Shown: piece by piece, positions 6,952-15,079 of the stretch
Layout: every line of letters starts with the position of its first letter
Position numbering within the stretch: position 1 is the stretch's first letter
Assembly (NCBI RefSeq): GCF_009728735.1
Contig: NZ_CP024636.1
Location: 1,390,863 to 1,454,862, forward strand
DNA: 64,000 nucleotides
Direction: 5' to 3'
DNA from: Pantoea phytobeneficialis
Lineage (GTDB): Bacteria > Pseudomonadota > Gammaproteobacteria > Enterobacterales > Enterobacteriaceae
Program-made: the position numbers and the translations under genes
The notes under the pieces: model-generated
The model's input: the letters and a program-made list of their open reading frames with translations, nothing else
The model's database searches: none
What the model was told of the DNA's origin: nothing

Positions 6952-9219
6952 TCACGCGCCCGGCGGCAACGCCTGAAAACTGGCGGCGGATGCGACATCG
7001 CTGCCGGTTTGCATCACCTCCACCGTCTGATGCGGCGCTTTGATGCCCGCAGCATCGAAGTGTTTTTTCACCTTATCATCCAGCGCAAACCGCACCGACC
7101 ACTGCTTCAGCGGTTGGGTGGTGAAGGAGACACGCACGGTGAAGGATTGGTTGGTCAGCCCGACCAGCCCGGCAAAGCTGGGTTCCCCAATCACCATGCC
7201 GCGAATTTCCGGATTTTCCAGCAATTCTTGCACCGCCGCTTGTAAGGTGGCATTCACTTTCTCCGTGTCTTCGCTGCGGTCAACATCATAGTTGGCGACG
7301 AACGAGCCGATGCCGCGCACAAAGTTGGCGAAGGTGGTGATCGAGGACCAGGGAATAATATTTAACGCACCGGTATCCTGGCGTACTCCGACGGAGCGAA
7401 TCGACATCCGTTCCACCGTGCCGGTGATGGTGCCGATAGTCACCAGGTCGCCGGTATTCATCCCGTTCTCAAACTGGATAAACACGCCGGTGATGATGTC
7501 TTTCACCAGCGTTTGCGAACCAAACGATACCGCCAGCCCCAGCGCGCCTGCGCCCGCCAGCAATGGGGCGATATTCACCCCAACTTCAGACAACAAAATC
7601 ATAATGGTGATGGTGCTGATCACCACTGCCAGCGCGTTGCGGAATAGCGTCAGCAGCGTGCGGGTACGGGCGCTTGGCATTGGACGACCGTGGGAATCCG
7701 ATGCCAGACGGCTCTCAATCAGGCTCGCCAGCAGCGTCCAGCCAATCGCCGACAGCAACACAATCATCACGATGCGAATCAGCACGTCGACCATCTTCTG
7801 TCCGGTGCCAAAGGTCAGCCAGTGCCAGAGGTCAAACAGGTTCCACGCATTCAGCAACAACAGCAGGGTCGCCAGCACGGTGATCACCCGCGCCAGTTTG
7901 AGCAGCGCTTTTACCCAGTCGTTGACGCGCTTTTGTAACTCCGGGTAGTTACGGCGCAACTCTGGGGAGAGCGTGAGCGTTTTACCAATCCAGCGCGTTA
8001 ACATGCCGGAAATCAGCGCGGCGATACCAATAATCGCCAGACTGCGCACCGTGGCTGACATCATAAACTTCAGGCTGTCACCGGGATTAAAAATGGAAAG
8101 CAGAAACAGGGCGATAAAGTAAGCGCTTGCCAGCCAGTGCCATACCATAGCGTAGGCGCGGATAAACAGCGCAAAAAAACTCAGGCTGCGATCGGCAAGG
8201 CGCGCGAGGGCATCGTGGATGCGACGCTTGTTGCGAAAAATCAGCCACAGCGCCCAGACGGTCATAATGCCCATCACCAGGACATTAACCAGTGCCGCGA
8301 CCTGCATATTCACCTGATTAGACACGACAGGTACCACCACCAGCAAACCGTAGCCGATGATGCCACTTAACCAGCTCAGACGGGTATTCCAGTAACGAGC
8401 GCGATCGTCTGGCAAATGGAAAAAACGTAACGTTGGGTAGTTGGGGCAAAAGATTAAGCGCAGCACCGCTTTGAAGAACTCAATTAACGCAAAGGCATTG
8501 AGAAACAACCCCTGTTGGTAAGCAATGGTGCGGTTATCACCGTGGTAGTTGTCGCTGATGATCTGACCAATAAACAGCGTTAACGCCAGCAGCAGCAAAT
8601 CGATAATGAACGCCAGCGTGATGGTCGCGGGCAGATGCAGCCAGTTGTTGTGATCGCGGTTTTTATCACGGCCCCATTGTCCCATGCGATGCCAAAACGG
8701 TGACATCAGGCGGCGTACCAGCCAGTAAAAGGCAAACACCGCCACTGCCAGCACCACAAAATGCTTCAGGGCATTAAAGAAGGTTTGCTGGTTGAAAGGT
8801 TTGTGCGGGGCATTGGCGATGTTGTTATGCAGCTGGGCAAATTGTGACGCCACCTCGCCACCATATTCTCGGGTCACGCTGGTGACGCTCTCCAGCACGG
8901 TAGGATCTTCATCTGTCGCTTTTGGCGGTTCGAGTACCGGTGCTGCGCTGGTGGAAGGAGTACTGGCTGCCTGGCGTAACTGATCAATCAACTCCTGACG
9001 TGAGTCATTATTTTCCAGTATGTTAGCCAGTGCGGCATAGGCGGCTTTTTTCTCTTCCAGGGTTGGGGTGCTGTCACTGCTGGCGGGGGGAGAGGATTGC
9101 TGTGCGGCAACTGCCGCCTGTGGCAGCGTGACCGCCTGAGTGGTCGGGATCAGCAGCAGGCAGATAAGACTGAGGCTCCAACAGATGGCACGACGCCATT
9201 GTGGGCGGGCAAACGACAT
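6952..9219 (-). CDS. ybiO: Moderate-conductance mechanosensitive channel YbiO (MscS family)
   Basis: Opens under membrane tension to release solutes after osmotic downshift. The 755-residue product has a signal-like N-terminus, a periplasmic linker of about 110 residues rich in Ser/Ala/Thr/Pro, then many membrane helices and, in the C-terminal third, the MscS pore and beta domain (GAGALGLAVSFGSQTLVKD, a Gly/Ala-rich TM3). Length is close to the E. coli protein. A good ribosome binding site (AAGGAG) lies upstream of ATG at 9219. It lies between rlmF and glnQ as in E. coli. Confidence 0.93.
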   Translation of the reverse strand: MSFARPQWRRAICWSLSLICLLLIPTTQAVTLPQAAVAAQQSSPPASSDSTPTLEEKKAAYAALANILENNDSRQELIDQLRQAASTPSTSAAPVLEPPKATDEDPTVLESVTSVTREYGGEVASQFAQLHNNIANAPHKPFNQQTFFNALKHFVVLAVAVFAFYWLVRRLMSPFWHRMGQWGRDKNRDHNNWLHLPATITLAFIIDLLLLALTLFIGQIISDNYHGDNRTIAYQQGLFLNAFALIEFFKAVLRLIFCPNYPTLRFFHLPDDRARYWNTRLSWLSGIIGYGLLVVVPVVSNQVNMQVAALVNVLVMGIMTVWALWLIFRNKRRIHDALARLADRSLSFFALFIRAYAMVWHWLASAYFIALFLLSIFNPGDSLKFMMSATVRSLAIIGIAALISGMLTRWIGKTLTLSPELRRNYPELQKRVNDWVKALLKLARVITVLATLLLLLNAWNLFDLWHWLTFGTGQKMVDVLIRIVMIVLLSAIGWTLLASLIESRLASDSHGRPMPSARTRTLLTLFRNALAVVISTITIMILLSEVGVNIAPLLAGAGALGLAVSFGSQTLVKDIITGVFIQFENGMNTGDLVTIGTITGTVERMSIRSVGVRQDTGALNIIPWSSITTFANFVRGIGSFVANYDVDRSEDTEKVNATLQAAVQELLENPEIRGMVIGEPSFAGLVGLTNQSFTVRVSFTTQPLKQWSVRFALDDKVKKHFDAAGIKAPHQTVEVMQTGSDVASAASFQALPPGA

Positions 9220-9293
9220 GGCTTTCTCCTTCAGCTTCGCACAAGGGAAAAGTATAGACAGTGGGGGAGGGAGATGAGTCCGAAAGGGGGATG

Positions 9294-9327
9294 CCGTAAC
9301 GGCGCGCGATAAACCGCACCGTTACGG
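9294..9327. repeat. REP-like palindrome variant with CCGTAACGG arms
   Basis: CCGTAACGG and CCGTTACGG flank a degenerate core GCGCGATAAACCGC. It lies 13 bp beyond the glnQ stop and upstream of ybiO, where it may also serve as an mRNA 3'-end stem. Confidence 0.65.
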
Positions 9328-9339
9328 TACAACAGCGGA

Positions 9340-10062
9340 TTAAGATACGTGCTGTAAAAACTCGCGCAGACGATCGCTCGGCGGGTTGGTGATCAACGCG
9401 TCCGGGTCGCCATCTTCGGCGATGGTGCCTTTATCGATAAAGATCAGGCGCGAGGCGACTTTCTGTGCGAAACCCACTTCGTGCGTCACGATGACCATCG
9501 TCATGCCTTCTTCAGCCAGATCCTGCATCACTTTCAGCACTTCATGGCGCAGTTCAGGGTCGAGGGCAGAGGTTGGCTCATCGAACAACATCATTTTCGG
9601 CTTTACCGCCAGTGCGCGCGCAATGGCGACGCGTTGTTGCTGACCACCGGAAAGTTCAGACGGGAAATGGTGCGCGCGTTCGGCAAGGCCCACTTTACCC
9701 AGCAGCTCACGCGCCAGCTTCTGCGCATCTTCTTTCTTCGCACCGCGCACGCGGATCGGACCGAAGGCCACGTTATCCAGGGCGCTCATCTGCGGAAACA
9801 GGTGGAACTGCTGAAACACCATGCCTGCTTCCTGACGGATCAGGCGTTCGTCGACTTTCGGGTCGTTCACCTTCATGCCATCGACAATCAGATCGCCGGT
9901 GGTGATCTCTTCCAGCTTGTTAATGCAGCGCAGCAGCGTTGATTTACCGGAACCGGATGGGCCGATAATCACCACCACTTCACCCTGATTAATTTTCAGG
10001 TTGATGTCGTGCAGAACCTGGGTCTGGCCGAAGTTTTTAGAGACGTTTTTAAATTCAATCAC
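9340..10062 (-). CDS. glnQ: Glutamine ABC transporter ATP-binding protein GlnQ
   Basis: ATPase of the high-affinity glutamine importer. The 240-residue length equals the E. coli protein. Walker [11 protein letters not shown]-loop VFQQFHLFP, signature LSGGQQQR and Walker [10 protein letters not shown] are all intact. Its ATG overlaps the end of glnP by 4 bp, so the two are translationally coupled. Last gene of the glnHPQ operon. Confidence 0.96.
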   Translation of the reverse strand: MIEFKNVSKNFGQTQVLHDINLKINQGEVVVIIGPSGSGKSTLLRCINKLEEITTGDLIVDGMKVNDPKVDERLIRQEAGMVFQQFHLFPQMSALDNVAFGPIRVRGAKKEDAQKLARELLGKVGLAERAHHFPSELSGGQQQRVAIARALAVKPKMMLFDEPTSALDPELRHEVLKVMQDLAEEGMTMVIVTHEVGFAQKVASRLIFIDKGTIAEDGDPDALITNPPSDRLREFLQHVS

Positions 10063-10718
10063 AGGATTTTCACCCTTTTCTCAATACGGCGCAGCACAAA
10101 GCTCAACACCAGCGTAATAACCAGATAGATGATGGCAACGGCGCTCCAGATCTCCAGCGCGCGGAAGTTACCGGCGATGATTTCCTGGCCCTGGCGGGTC
10201 AGTTCTGCCACACCAATCACGATAAACAGCGAGGTGTCCTTGATGCTGACAATCCACTGGTTACCCAGCGGCGGCAGCATACGACGCAGCGCCAGCGGCA
10301 TGATCACGTAACGCAGCGTTTCGCGACGAGACAGACCCAATGCCAGACCGGCTTCACGGAAGCCTTTGTTGATTGACAGCACCGCACCGCGCGTGATTTC
10401 CGCGATGTAGGCACCCGAGTTGATCATAATGGTCACCACCGCAGCGGTGAACGGATCAATCCGCAGGTCCGGGAAGGCCATCGGCAGGGCGAAGTAAATA
10501 AACATCACCTGCACCACAATTGGCGTGCCGCGAATCAATTCAATGAAAACCAGTGCGATGTTGTTAGCGATCCAGCCGCCGTAAGCGCGGGCGAAACCGG
10601 CCACCAGGCCGATAATCAAACCGCCGACCAGGCCGAGGACCGAAATAATCAGGGTCATTTTGGCGCCTTCCAGCAAAATTGGCAGGGCAGGCCAAATGAC
10701 GCTCCAGTCAAACTCCAT
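10059..10718 (-). CDS. glnP: Glutamine ABC transporter permease GlnP
   Basis: Inner-membrane pore of the glutamine importer, probably a homodimer. The product is 219 residues like E. coli GlnP, with an N-terminal [18 protein letters not shown] start, about five hydrophobic segments and the ATPase-coupling motif [12 protein letters not shown]. It lies after a hairpin that separates it from glnH and is coupled to glnQ by a 4-bp overlap. Confidence 0.96.
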   Translation of the reverse strand: MEFDWSVIWPALPILLEGAKMTLIISVLGLVGGLIIGLVAGFARAYGGWIANNIALVFIELIRGTPIVVQVMFIYFALPMAFPDLRIDPFTAAVVTIMINSGAYIAEITRGAVLSINKGFREAGLALGLSRRETLRYVIMPLALRRMLPPLGNQWIVSIKDTSLFIVIGVAELTRQGQEIIAGNFRALEIWSAVAIIYLVITLVLSFVLRRIEKRVKIL

Positions 10719-10750
10719 GGTGGAACTCCAGAATTTGTTGCGATGGAAAA

Positions 10751-10773
10751 AGCAGGGCTGAATCAGCCCTGCT
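10751..10773 (-). terminator. Intercistronic hairpin between glnH and glnP
   Basis: AGCAGGGCTGA and TCAGCCCTGCT form a nearly perfect 23-bp palindrome between the glnH stop and glnP start. No strong U-run follows on the minus strand, so it more likely stabilises or partly attenuates the transcript, giving more binding protein than permease. Confidence 0.7.
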
Positions 10774-10802
10774 GCAAAGATAAAAATAGAACAAGATGCG
10801 AA

Positions 10803-11549
10803 TTATTTAGGCTCGCTGCCGAACCATTTTTTATAGATGGTGTTGTAAGTGCCGTTGTCACGCAGGGTTTTCAGCGCGCCGTTCACTTTTTCACGCAGGT
10901 CGTCGCTGCCTTTCGGGAACGCGATACCGTACTGCTGGGCTGAGATTGACTCACCAACCGCTTTGAAGCGACCTTTGCCCGCGGTGTGGATGAAGTACAG
11001 GATGTTCGGGGTATCGTGCAGCACGGCGTCAGCACGGTTGGTGCCTAACTCCATGTATGCGTTGTCGATGTTCGGGAACTGACGCAGATCTTTCGATTTG
11101 ATGTGCGCTTTGGCGTAATCAACAGAACCGGTGCCGCTTTTCACTGCCACCACTTTGCCGTTCAGATCATCGATGCTTTTGATGTTGTTTTCGTTGCTAC
11201 GCACCATCACCAGCAGACCGCTTTTGTAGTAGCCGTCAGAGAAATCGATGGCTTTTTTACGTTCATCGGTAATGGTGATACCTGCCAGCGCCACATCGAC
11301 GTTGCGGGTTTGCAGTGCCGGGATGATGCCGCTGAAATCCATTGGCTTCAGGGTGTAGTCCAGTTTCAGTTCTTTAGCGATAGCGGCCCACAGGTCGATA
11401 TCAAAACCGACATATTGGTCACCCTGCTTAAATTCGAACGGAACGAAAGCGGTGTCAGTGGCGACAACCAGTTTTTTATCTGCTGCGGTGGATGAAAGAG
11501 AGAAGGCCAGCGCCAGGGCTGCCACGGAGACTTTAATCAGTGACTTCAT
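10803..11549 (-). CDS. glnH: Glutamine-binding periplasmic protein GlnH
   Basis: Captures glutamine in the periplasm for GlnPQ. The 248-residue protein matches E. coli GlnH almost throughout ([18 protein letters not shown] after the signal peptide; [25 protein letters not shown]). The signal peptide is about 22 residues. Two ATGs are adjacent (11552 and 11549); the second gives the E. coli-type N-terminus and better spacing from AAGGA. Promoter signals upstream are of the sigma-54/NtrC type. Confidence 0.96.
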   Translation of the reverse strand: MKSLIKVSVAALALAFSLSSTAADKKLVVATDTAFVPFEFKQGDQYVGFDIDLWAAIAKELKLDYTLKPMDFSGIIPALQTRNVDVALAGITITDERKKAIDFSDGYYKSGLLVMVRSNENNIKSIDDLNGKVVAVKSGTGSVDYAKAHIKSKDLRQFPNIDNAYMELGTNRADAVLHDTPNILYFIHTAGKGRFKAVGESISAQQYGIAFPKGSDDLREKVNGALKTLRDNGTYNTIYKKWFGSEPK

Positions 11550-11602
11550 CATTTTTCCTTATTACCTTCCAGACCTGCTGGCCTGATTTGCGGCTGATCA
11601 TA

Positions 11603-11618
11603 TGAAAAAACTATGCCA
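11603..11618 (-). promoter_or_regulatory. Sigma-54-like promoter of glnHPQ
   Basis: On the minus strand, TGGCAT-AGTTT-TTTCA resembles TGGCAC-N5-TTGCA with the GG and final CA retained but G replaced by T in the -12 element. It lies about 55 bp before the glnH start. E. coli glnHPQ is known to have an RpoN promoter. Confidence 0.6.
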
Positions 11619-11702
11619 ACTTTTCATTTGTCGCGAAATCAGCAGGTTGCATAACGTTGCTGACACGATTTTGCTTACAGAAAACGAAATGCACCATCAT
11701 GA

Positions 11703-11719
11703 AGCACCAAAATAGTGCG
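11703..11719. promoter_or_regulatory. NtrC binding-site candidate upstream of glnH
   Basis: AGCACCAAAATAGTGCG matches the NtrC palindrome TGCACCAWWWTGGTGCA at most positions. Extra half-sites GGTGC/GCACC cluster at 11686-11736, as in multi-site NtrC enhancers. About 85 bp upstream of the sigma-54 element. Confidence 0.55.
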
Positions 11720-11831
11720 TGGTGCCTTTGTGGTGCAGGGCACAGTGTGCCCCAGAGCGCAGGGCAGGAAAAGCAGGGATGAAGAAATTGTTAACGGTGT
11801 CAAAAAAAGCACCAGGATGTTACACAGGCAT

Positions 11832-11856
11832 AAAAAAGGCGGGTTAAACCCGCCTG
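11832..11856 (-). terminator. Rho-independent terminator of dps
   Basis: AGGCGGGTT and AACCCGCCT form a GC-rich hairpin; read on the minus strand it is followed by a run of six Us. It lies 17 bp past the dps stop codon. Confidence 0.85.
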
Positions 11857-11872
11857 ATTAAGAATTTACTGA

Positions 11873-12376
11873 TTATTCGATATTAGATTCGATAAACCAC
11901 AAGAACTTATCGAGATCGCGTGATGCGGCGGTGAAAATATCCGCGCTATCTTCATCGCTCACTTCACTGATGGCTTTACGGACATCGTTTGCCACGATGG
12001 CATAACGGTCGGCCAGCGCTTTCAGATGATCCTGTACGCTGTGGATATTTAGCGGGTAGCTTTTCAGTGGCGTTTTATCGTTGACCACCTGAGTGGTGCC
12101 CAGCGCAACGCCGCCCAGCTGTACCACACGTTCAGCAATGGTGTCCTGATGATCAGTAATCGCGGTACGGAAGCCGTCCAGCATTTCATGCACCGCAATA
12201 AAGTTCGCACCGCGCATGTTCCAGTGCGCCTGTTTGGTGATCAGCGACAGGTCAATAAACTCCACTACCAGACGGTTGAGCACCTCAATGGTGGCTTTCT
12301 TCTCGCTATCAGCCACGTCGTTACGGGTGTAAATCAGATCGGAAGATTTTGTTTTAACCAGTTTTGCGGTACTCAT
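11873..12376 (-). CDS. dps: DNA-protecting ferritin-like protein Dps
   Basis: Forms a 12-subunit shell that binds DNA and oxidises iron with peroxide, protecting starved or stressed cells. The 167 residues match E. coli Dps over the full length, including the Lys-rich N-terminal DNA-binding tail ([10 protein letters not shown]) and the ferroxidase ligands in [11 protein letters not shown] and AVHEMLDGF. Two ATGs are adjacent (12379 and 12376); the second gives the E. coli N-terminus and better spacing from AGAGG. A sigma-S-type -10 element lies upstream. Confidence 0.96.
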   Translation of the reverse strand: MSTAKLVKTKSSDLIYTRNDVADSEKKATIEVLNRLVVEFIDLSLITKQAHWNMRGANFIAVHEMLDGFRTAITDHQDTIAERVVQLGGVALGTTQVVNDKTPLKSYPLNIHSVQDHLKALADRYAIVANDVRKAISEVSDEDSADIFTAASRDLDKFLWFIESNIE

Positions 12377-12423
12377 CATTAAATTCCTCTTGTTGATGGG
12401 TTGTCCTAATCAAGCACGGGGAT

Positions 12424-12431
12424 AAGTATAG
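12424..12431 (-). promoter_or_regulatory. dps promoter -10 element
   Basis: On the minus strand this reads CTATACTT, an extended -10 of the sigma-S/sigma-70 type, about 48 nt before the dps ATG. The E. coli dps promoter has the same element. No clear -35 is visible, which fits a stationary-phase promoter. Confidence 0.6.
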
Positions 12432-12651
12432 CAGCACTTCCCTGGCTTGCAGGATTGATTCAGTCAATATCAGGAATAGGTAAACACCCATTGATCATCG
12501 CTGGGAGATTAAATGCTGTGAGGGTAAGTTAATTACAAAAACTAGTTTTATCATGCAGATAAAATATATCTGTTAATTGTCTTTCATGAATGTTGCAAAA
12601 TAATAACAAAACAGGCCGGCAAGAAATAAAAATTGATAATGAGAATGGTTT

Positions 12652-12687
12652 ATATATTCAGCCAGTCAGAGAACTGGCTGAATATAT
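12652..12687 (-). terminator. Long perfect inverted repeat downstream of rhtA
   Basis: ATATATTCAGCCAGT and ACTGGCTGAATATAT form a 15-bp stem with loop CAGAGA, starting 7 bp after the rhtA stop. No U-run follows, so it may be an mRNA 3'-end stabiliser rather than a classic terminator. Confidence 0.6.
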
Positions 12688-12693
12688 CGATAT

Positions 12694-13602
12694 TTATTGT
12701 GGGGGATTTAAATCTACTTCGTTAATTTGTGGGCTTTTCGGTTTCATCGTTAGCGTGGAACCGGCTGAGGCGATAATGATCGCCAGCAGGGCAAGCCATT
12801 GTTTTAACGTCAGTAATTCACCAAGGAATAACATGCCGGAGAGCGCGGCCATGGCGGGTTCCAGGCTCATCAACGTGCCAAAGATGCGCGCGGGTAAGCG
12901 GGTGAGCGCCATCATCTCCAGCGAATAAGGAATGGCGCTGGAGAGTAAGGCAATCAGCAGGGCTAGCGGCAAAATTTCCCAGTGCCAGATACCGCTATGC
13001 GCAAAGGTCAGACCGAGAGGGACAAAAATAACGGAGGCGATTAAGGAACCCATCGCTACCGTCGCCGGGCCGTGTTCAGCCCCCGCGCGCTGACCCGCCA
13101 GAATGTAGATCGCCCAGCAGGCACCAGCCGTGACGGCCAGCAATGCACCCAGCGGGTCGATATGACTCATTCCTTCACCAATCGGCAGTAGAAACCATAA
13201 ACCGATTACTGCCAGCAGCACCCAGAGAAAGTCCAGTGGACGTCGGGAACCCAGCAACGCCAGCGTCAGCGGCCCGGTAAACTCCAGTCCAACCGCGACA
13301 CCCAGCGGCACGGTACGGATGGAGAGATAGAAGGAATAATTCATGCAACCGAGCGCCAGGCCATACATCAGCAGTGGCATACGTTGTTCACGGGTAAAAC
13401 GCAGACGCCAGGGTTTAAAGATGGCGCAGAGGATAAGGGTACCCAACCCAAGACGCAGGGCGGTGATGCCGGGCGCACCAACGGTGGGGAACAACGATTT
13501 CGCCAATGATGCGCCGCCTTGTAGCGACAGCATGGCAATCAGCAGCACGGCGATTGGGAAAACCACCGGCGTCAGTTTTTTGGCAGTCAGAGGTGCAGAC
13601 AT
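12694..13602 (-). CDS. rhtA: Threonine/homoserine exporter RhtA (EamA/DMT family)
   Basis: Inner-membrane exporter of threonine, homoserine and related amino acids. The 302-residue product (start at MSAPLTAKK) has ten hydrophobic segments in two EamA repeats and matches E. coli RhtA in blocks such as QGGASLAKSLFPTVGAPG, RLGLGTLILC and AGACWAIYILAGQRAGAEHG. A frame extending to 13635 adds 11 unconserved residues; no strong ribosome binding site distinguishes the two. It lies between dps and ompX as in E. coli. Confidence 0.93.
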   Translation of the reverse strand: MSAPLTAKKLTPVVFPIAVLLIAMLSLQGGASLAKSLFPTVGAPGITALRLGLGTLILCAIFKPWRLRFTREQRMPLLMYGLALGCMNYSFYLSIRTVPLGVAVGLEFTGPLTLALLGSRRPLDFLWVLLAVIGLWFLLPIGEGMSHIDPLGALLAVTAGACWAIYILAGQRAGAEHGPATVAMGSLIASVIFVPLGLTFAHSGIWHWEILPLALLIALLSSAIPYSLEMMALTRLPARIFGTLMSLEPAMAALSGMLFLGELLTLKQWLALLAIIIASAGSTLTMKPKSPQINEVDLNPPQ

Positions 13603-13981
13603 GCTGGAATCAATCCCTGTTGTTATTAACATCAAAGTAACAGCCAGCAGTGTAAAGGAATTGCGCGCAAATAAGGAGGCGCACTTTCGGCAAAAATAAT
13701 CGCAACGGCAGCTGAAAAAACAGCCAATTTCAGGTCCATTTCCGTAAAGAAATGTCAGCCAGGATTAGGAATTTACTTAAAGGTGTAAATGGCGGGAAGA
13801 AAGTTCATTGCAGTTTGATGACGCTTTTTATAAGAAAAATGAATGACATAGGAAACTTCATTAACTTTCTGTTACACCAAACAATCTGTTAGACAACAAA
13901 TTAACGGCAGAGTTTCGCGCTATTTTTTGTTATATTTTTAGGCGTTGTCAGGAGAGAAGTTTTATCACATTTGAGGTGGTT
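13603..13981. other. rhtA-ompX intergenic region
   Basis: A 379-bp AT-rich gap between divergent genes that must carry both promoters. A plausible -10 TATATT for ompX is at 13931-13936, about 46 nt before its ATG; no good -35 stands out. No gene or repeat is seen. Confidence 0.45.
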
Positions 13982-14491
13982 ATGAAAAAAATTGCATGTC
14001 TTTCAGCACTGGCTTGTGTACTGGCAGTCGCAGCAGGTTCTGCCATGGCGCAGAGCACCGTTACCGGTGGTTACGCTCAGAGCGATTACCAGGGTGTTGC
14101 CAACAAAGCTAACGGTTTCAACCTGAAATACCGTTACGAAGACGGTACTAACCCGCTGGGTTGGATCGGTTCTTTCACCTACACCGAGAAAGATCGCACT
14201 GACGCTGGCGTGTACAACAAAGGCCAGTACTACGGCATCACTGGTGGTCCGGCTTACCGTCTGAACGACTGGGCAAGCATCTACGGTGTTGTAGGTCTGG
14301 GCTACGGTAAATACCAGTCTAACGGTGCTGACCGTCAGAAATCTGACACCAGCGACGTAGGTTTCTCTTACGGTGCAGGTTTGCAGTTCAACCCGATTCA
14401 GAACGTTGCACTGGACGTGGGCTACGAGCAGAGCCGCATCCGCAGCGTCGACGTAGGCACCTGGATTGCTGGCGTAGGCTACAGCTTCTAA
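13982..14491 (+). CDS. ompX: Outer-membrane protein X (OmpX/Ail family)
   Basis: A small eight-stranded outer-membrane beta-barrel. The 169-residue precursor has a signal peptide cleaved after AMA (residue 23), then STVTGGYAQSDYQG, alternating polar/aromatic strands and a terminal Phe (GYSF) for BAM recognition. The ATG at 13982 is preceded by GAGGTGG; the GTG two codons earlier is not needed. Codon use is strongly biased, as expected for an abundant protein. In E. coli the opgE gene follows; here it is missing. Confidence 0.96.
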   Translation: MKKIACLSALACVLAVAAGSAMAQSTVTGGYAQSDYQGVANKANGFNLKYRYEDGTNPLGWIGSFTYTEKDRTDAGVYNKGQYYGITGGPAYRLNDWASIYGVVGLGYGKYQSNGADRQKSDTSDVGFSYGAGLQFNPIQNVALDVGYEQSRIRSVDVGTWIAGVGYSF

Positions 14492-14520
14492 GTTTTTGCT
14501 TAGACCAGAGTTGCAAACGA

Positions 14521-14548
14521 AACGGCCCCGATGGGGCCGTTTTTTTTA
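14521..14548 (+). terminator. Rho-independent terminator of ompX
   Basis: AACGGCCCC-GAT-GGGGCCGTT hairpin followed by a run of eight Ts, starting 29 bp after the stop codon. Confidence 0.92.
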
Positions 14549-14571
14549 TGTCTTTTTCGCAGACAAACAAA

Positions 14572-14594
14572 AGCAGCGCGATCAATCGCGCCGC
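14572..14594. repeat. REP-like palindrome, single
   Basis: AGCAGCGCGATCAATCGCGC followed by CGC. A member of the window's repeat family with a shortened, self-complementary centre GATCAATC. Sits between the ompX terminator and the mntS-like gene. Confidence 0.7.
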
Positions 14595-14619
14595 AATCAA
14601 AATTAGTCAGGGGATGCGC

Positions 14620-14814
14620 TTAGCCGCGCCAGATCAGATTCGGGCAGGGGCGCTCGGCAAGTTTTTTGCCGGTGAGCTTTTCGATCAACATCAGACGCAG
14701 CGCGAACGGTGAGCGGCTCAACAGGCACAGCAGCGATTTCAGCTCGAAAGCTGGCGCGCTTTTTTCCGCCTGGAAGCATTTGCCACAGTCAAGGCAGCTT
14801 TTCATGGTGGTCAT
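14620..14814 (-). CDS. mntS: MntS-like small protein with Cys-rich N-terminal extension
   Basis: A 64-residue protein. Residues 24-50 (ELKSLLCLLSRSPFALRLML then IEKL) align with the core of the 42-residue E. coli MntS (EFKRCMRVFSHSPFKVRLML by recall), which raises available manganese by inhibiting the exporter MntP. The gene is next to mntR and downstream of MntR boxes, as mntS is in E. coli. Unlike MntS it has about 22 extra N-terminal residues carrying C7, C10 and C13 (CxxCxxC), plus C30 and C57. GGGAGGTG lies 6 nt before ATG 14814, so the extension is very likely translated. The stop of the 25-codon gene before it lies 13 nt upstream. Confidence 0.7.
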   Translation of the reverse strand: MTTMKSCLDCGKCFQAEKSAPAFELKSLLCLLSRSPFALRLMLIEKLTGKKLAERPCPNLIWRG

Positions 14815-14827
14815 ATTCACCTCCCGA

Positions 14828-14905
14828 TTATTGACGACGTAACAGTAAGCACAGACCTGCGATAAACAACAGGAAAAGGAGCAACAGCAAATAAGGGTCA
14901 TGCAT
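14828..14905 (-). CDS. 25-residue predicted single-pass membrane peptide upstream of mntS-like gene
   Basis: Read on the minus strand: ATG at 14905 preceded by AAAGGAGG with a 6-nt gap, an almost ideal ribosome binding site, then MHDPYLLLLLFLLFIAGLCL and LLRRQ, stop at 14828. A hydrophobic run of about 18 residues is followed by a basic tail (RRQ), the shape of a single membrane helix with its C-terminus inside. It lies between an MntR-box promoter and the MntS-like gene, so it is predicted to be made when manganese is low. I do not recognise the family; no E. coli counterpart is known to me at this locus. Confidence 0.6.
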   Translation of the reverse strand: MHDPYLLLLLFLLFIAGLCLLLRRQ

Positions 14906-14947
14906 CGTTTGCCTCCTTTGTGAGCATTGCTGCTTACATTATCAGCG

Positions 14948-14977
14948 AATATAGCACCGGCTATACCCTTTAGCCAA
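14948..14977 (-). promoter_or_regulatory. Promoter of the small-protein operon
   Basis: On the minus strand, TTGGCT (14977-14972) and TATATT (14953-14948) are 18 bp apart, a plausible sigma-70 promoter about 40 nt upstream of the 25-codon gene. Both elements are overlapped by MntR boxes, the arrangement expected for repression. Confidence 0.6.
14951..14964. promoter_or_regulatory. MntR box 1
   Basis: ATAGC-ACCG-GCTAT is a perfect palindrome with the same arms and 4-bp spacing as the E. coli MntR site (ATAGCAAAGGCTAT, recalled). It overlaps the -10 of the small-protein promoter. Confidence 0.75.
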
Positions 14978-14982
14978 GGCTA
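14971..14982. promoter_or_regulatory. MntR box 2
   Basis: TAGC-CAAG-GCTA is a second, shorter copy of the MntR palindrome, centred 19 bp from box 1 and overlapping the -35 element. Tandem operators would allow cooperative repression. Confidence 0.6.
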
Positions 14983-14994
14983 TTTAGGAAAATT

Positions 14995-15022
14995 TTGTGC
15001 TTATTTGTGCCTGGTTTACAAT
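14995..15022 (+). promoter_or_regulatory. Candidate mntR promoter
   Basis: TTGTGC (14995-15000) and TACAAT (15017-15022), 16 bp apart, read toward mntR. The MntR boxes lie just upstream, so autoregulation is possible but they do not overlap this promoter. Confidence 0.4.
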
Positions 15023-15079
15023 GAGCGCAGCTAGCCCGTACCGCAGTTCTGGTATGGCAAATAATAAAGAGGAAGCTGA

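Larger units (their letters stand above)
11553..11872 (-). other. glnH control region and dps 3' end
   Basis: A 320-bp gap with no gene. It holds the sigma-54-like promoter and NtrC-type sites of glnHPQ, and at the right the dps terminator. The stretch 11740-11825 shows nothing recognisable. Confidence 0.6.
12377..12693. other. dps-rhtA intergenic region
   Basis: An AT-rich gap of 317 bp. It holds the dps promoter at the left and, just past the rhtA stop, a perfect 15-bp stem (12652-12666 with 12673-12687). Next to it is a weak Fur-box-like sequence GATAATGAGAATGGTTTAT (12635-12653). No gene is convincing. Confidence 0.5.

Noticed and set aside
12590..12928. Plus-strand frame running from the dps-rhtA gap into rhtA
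   Set aside because: Most of it is antisense to rhtA; the non-overlapping part has no ribosome binding site.
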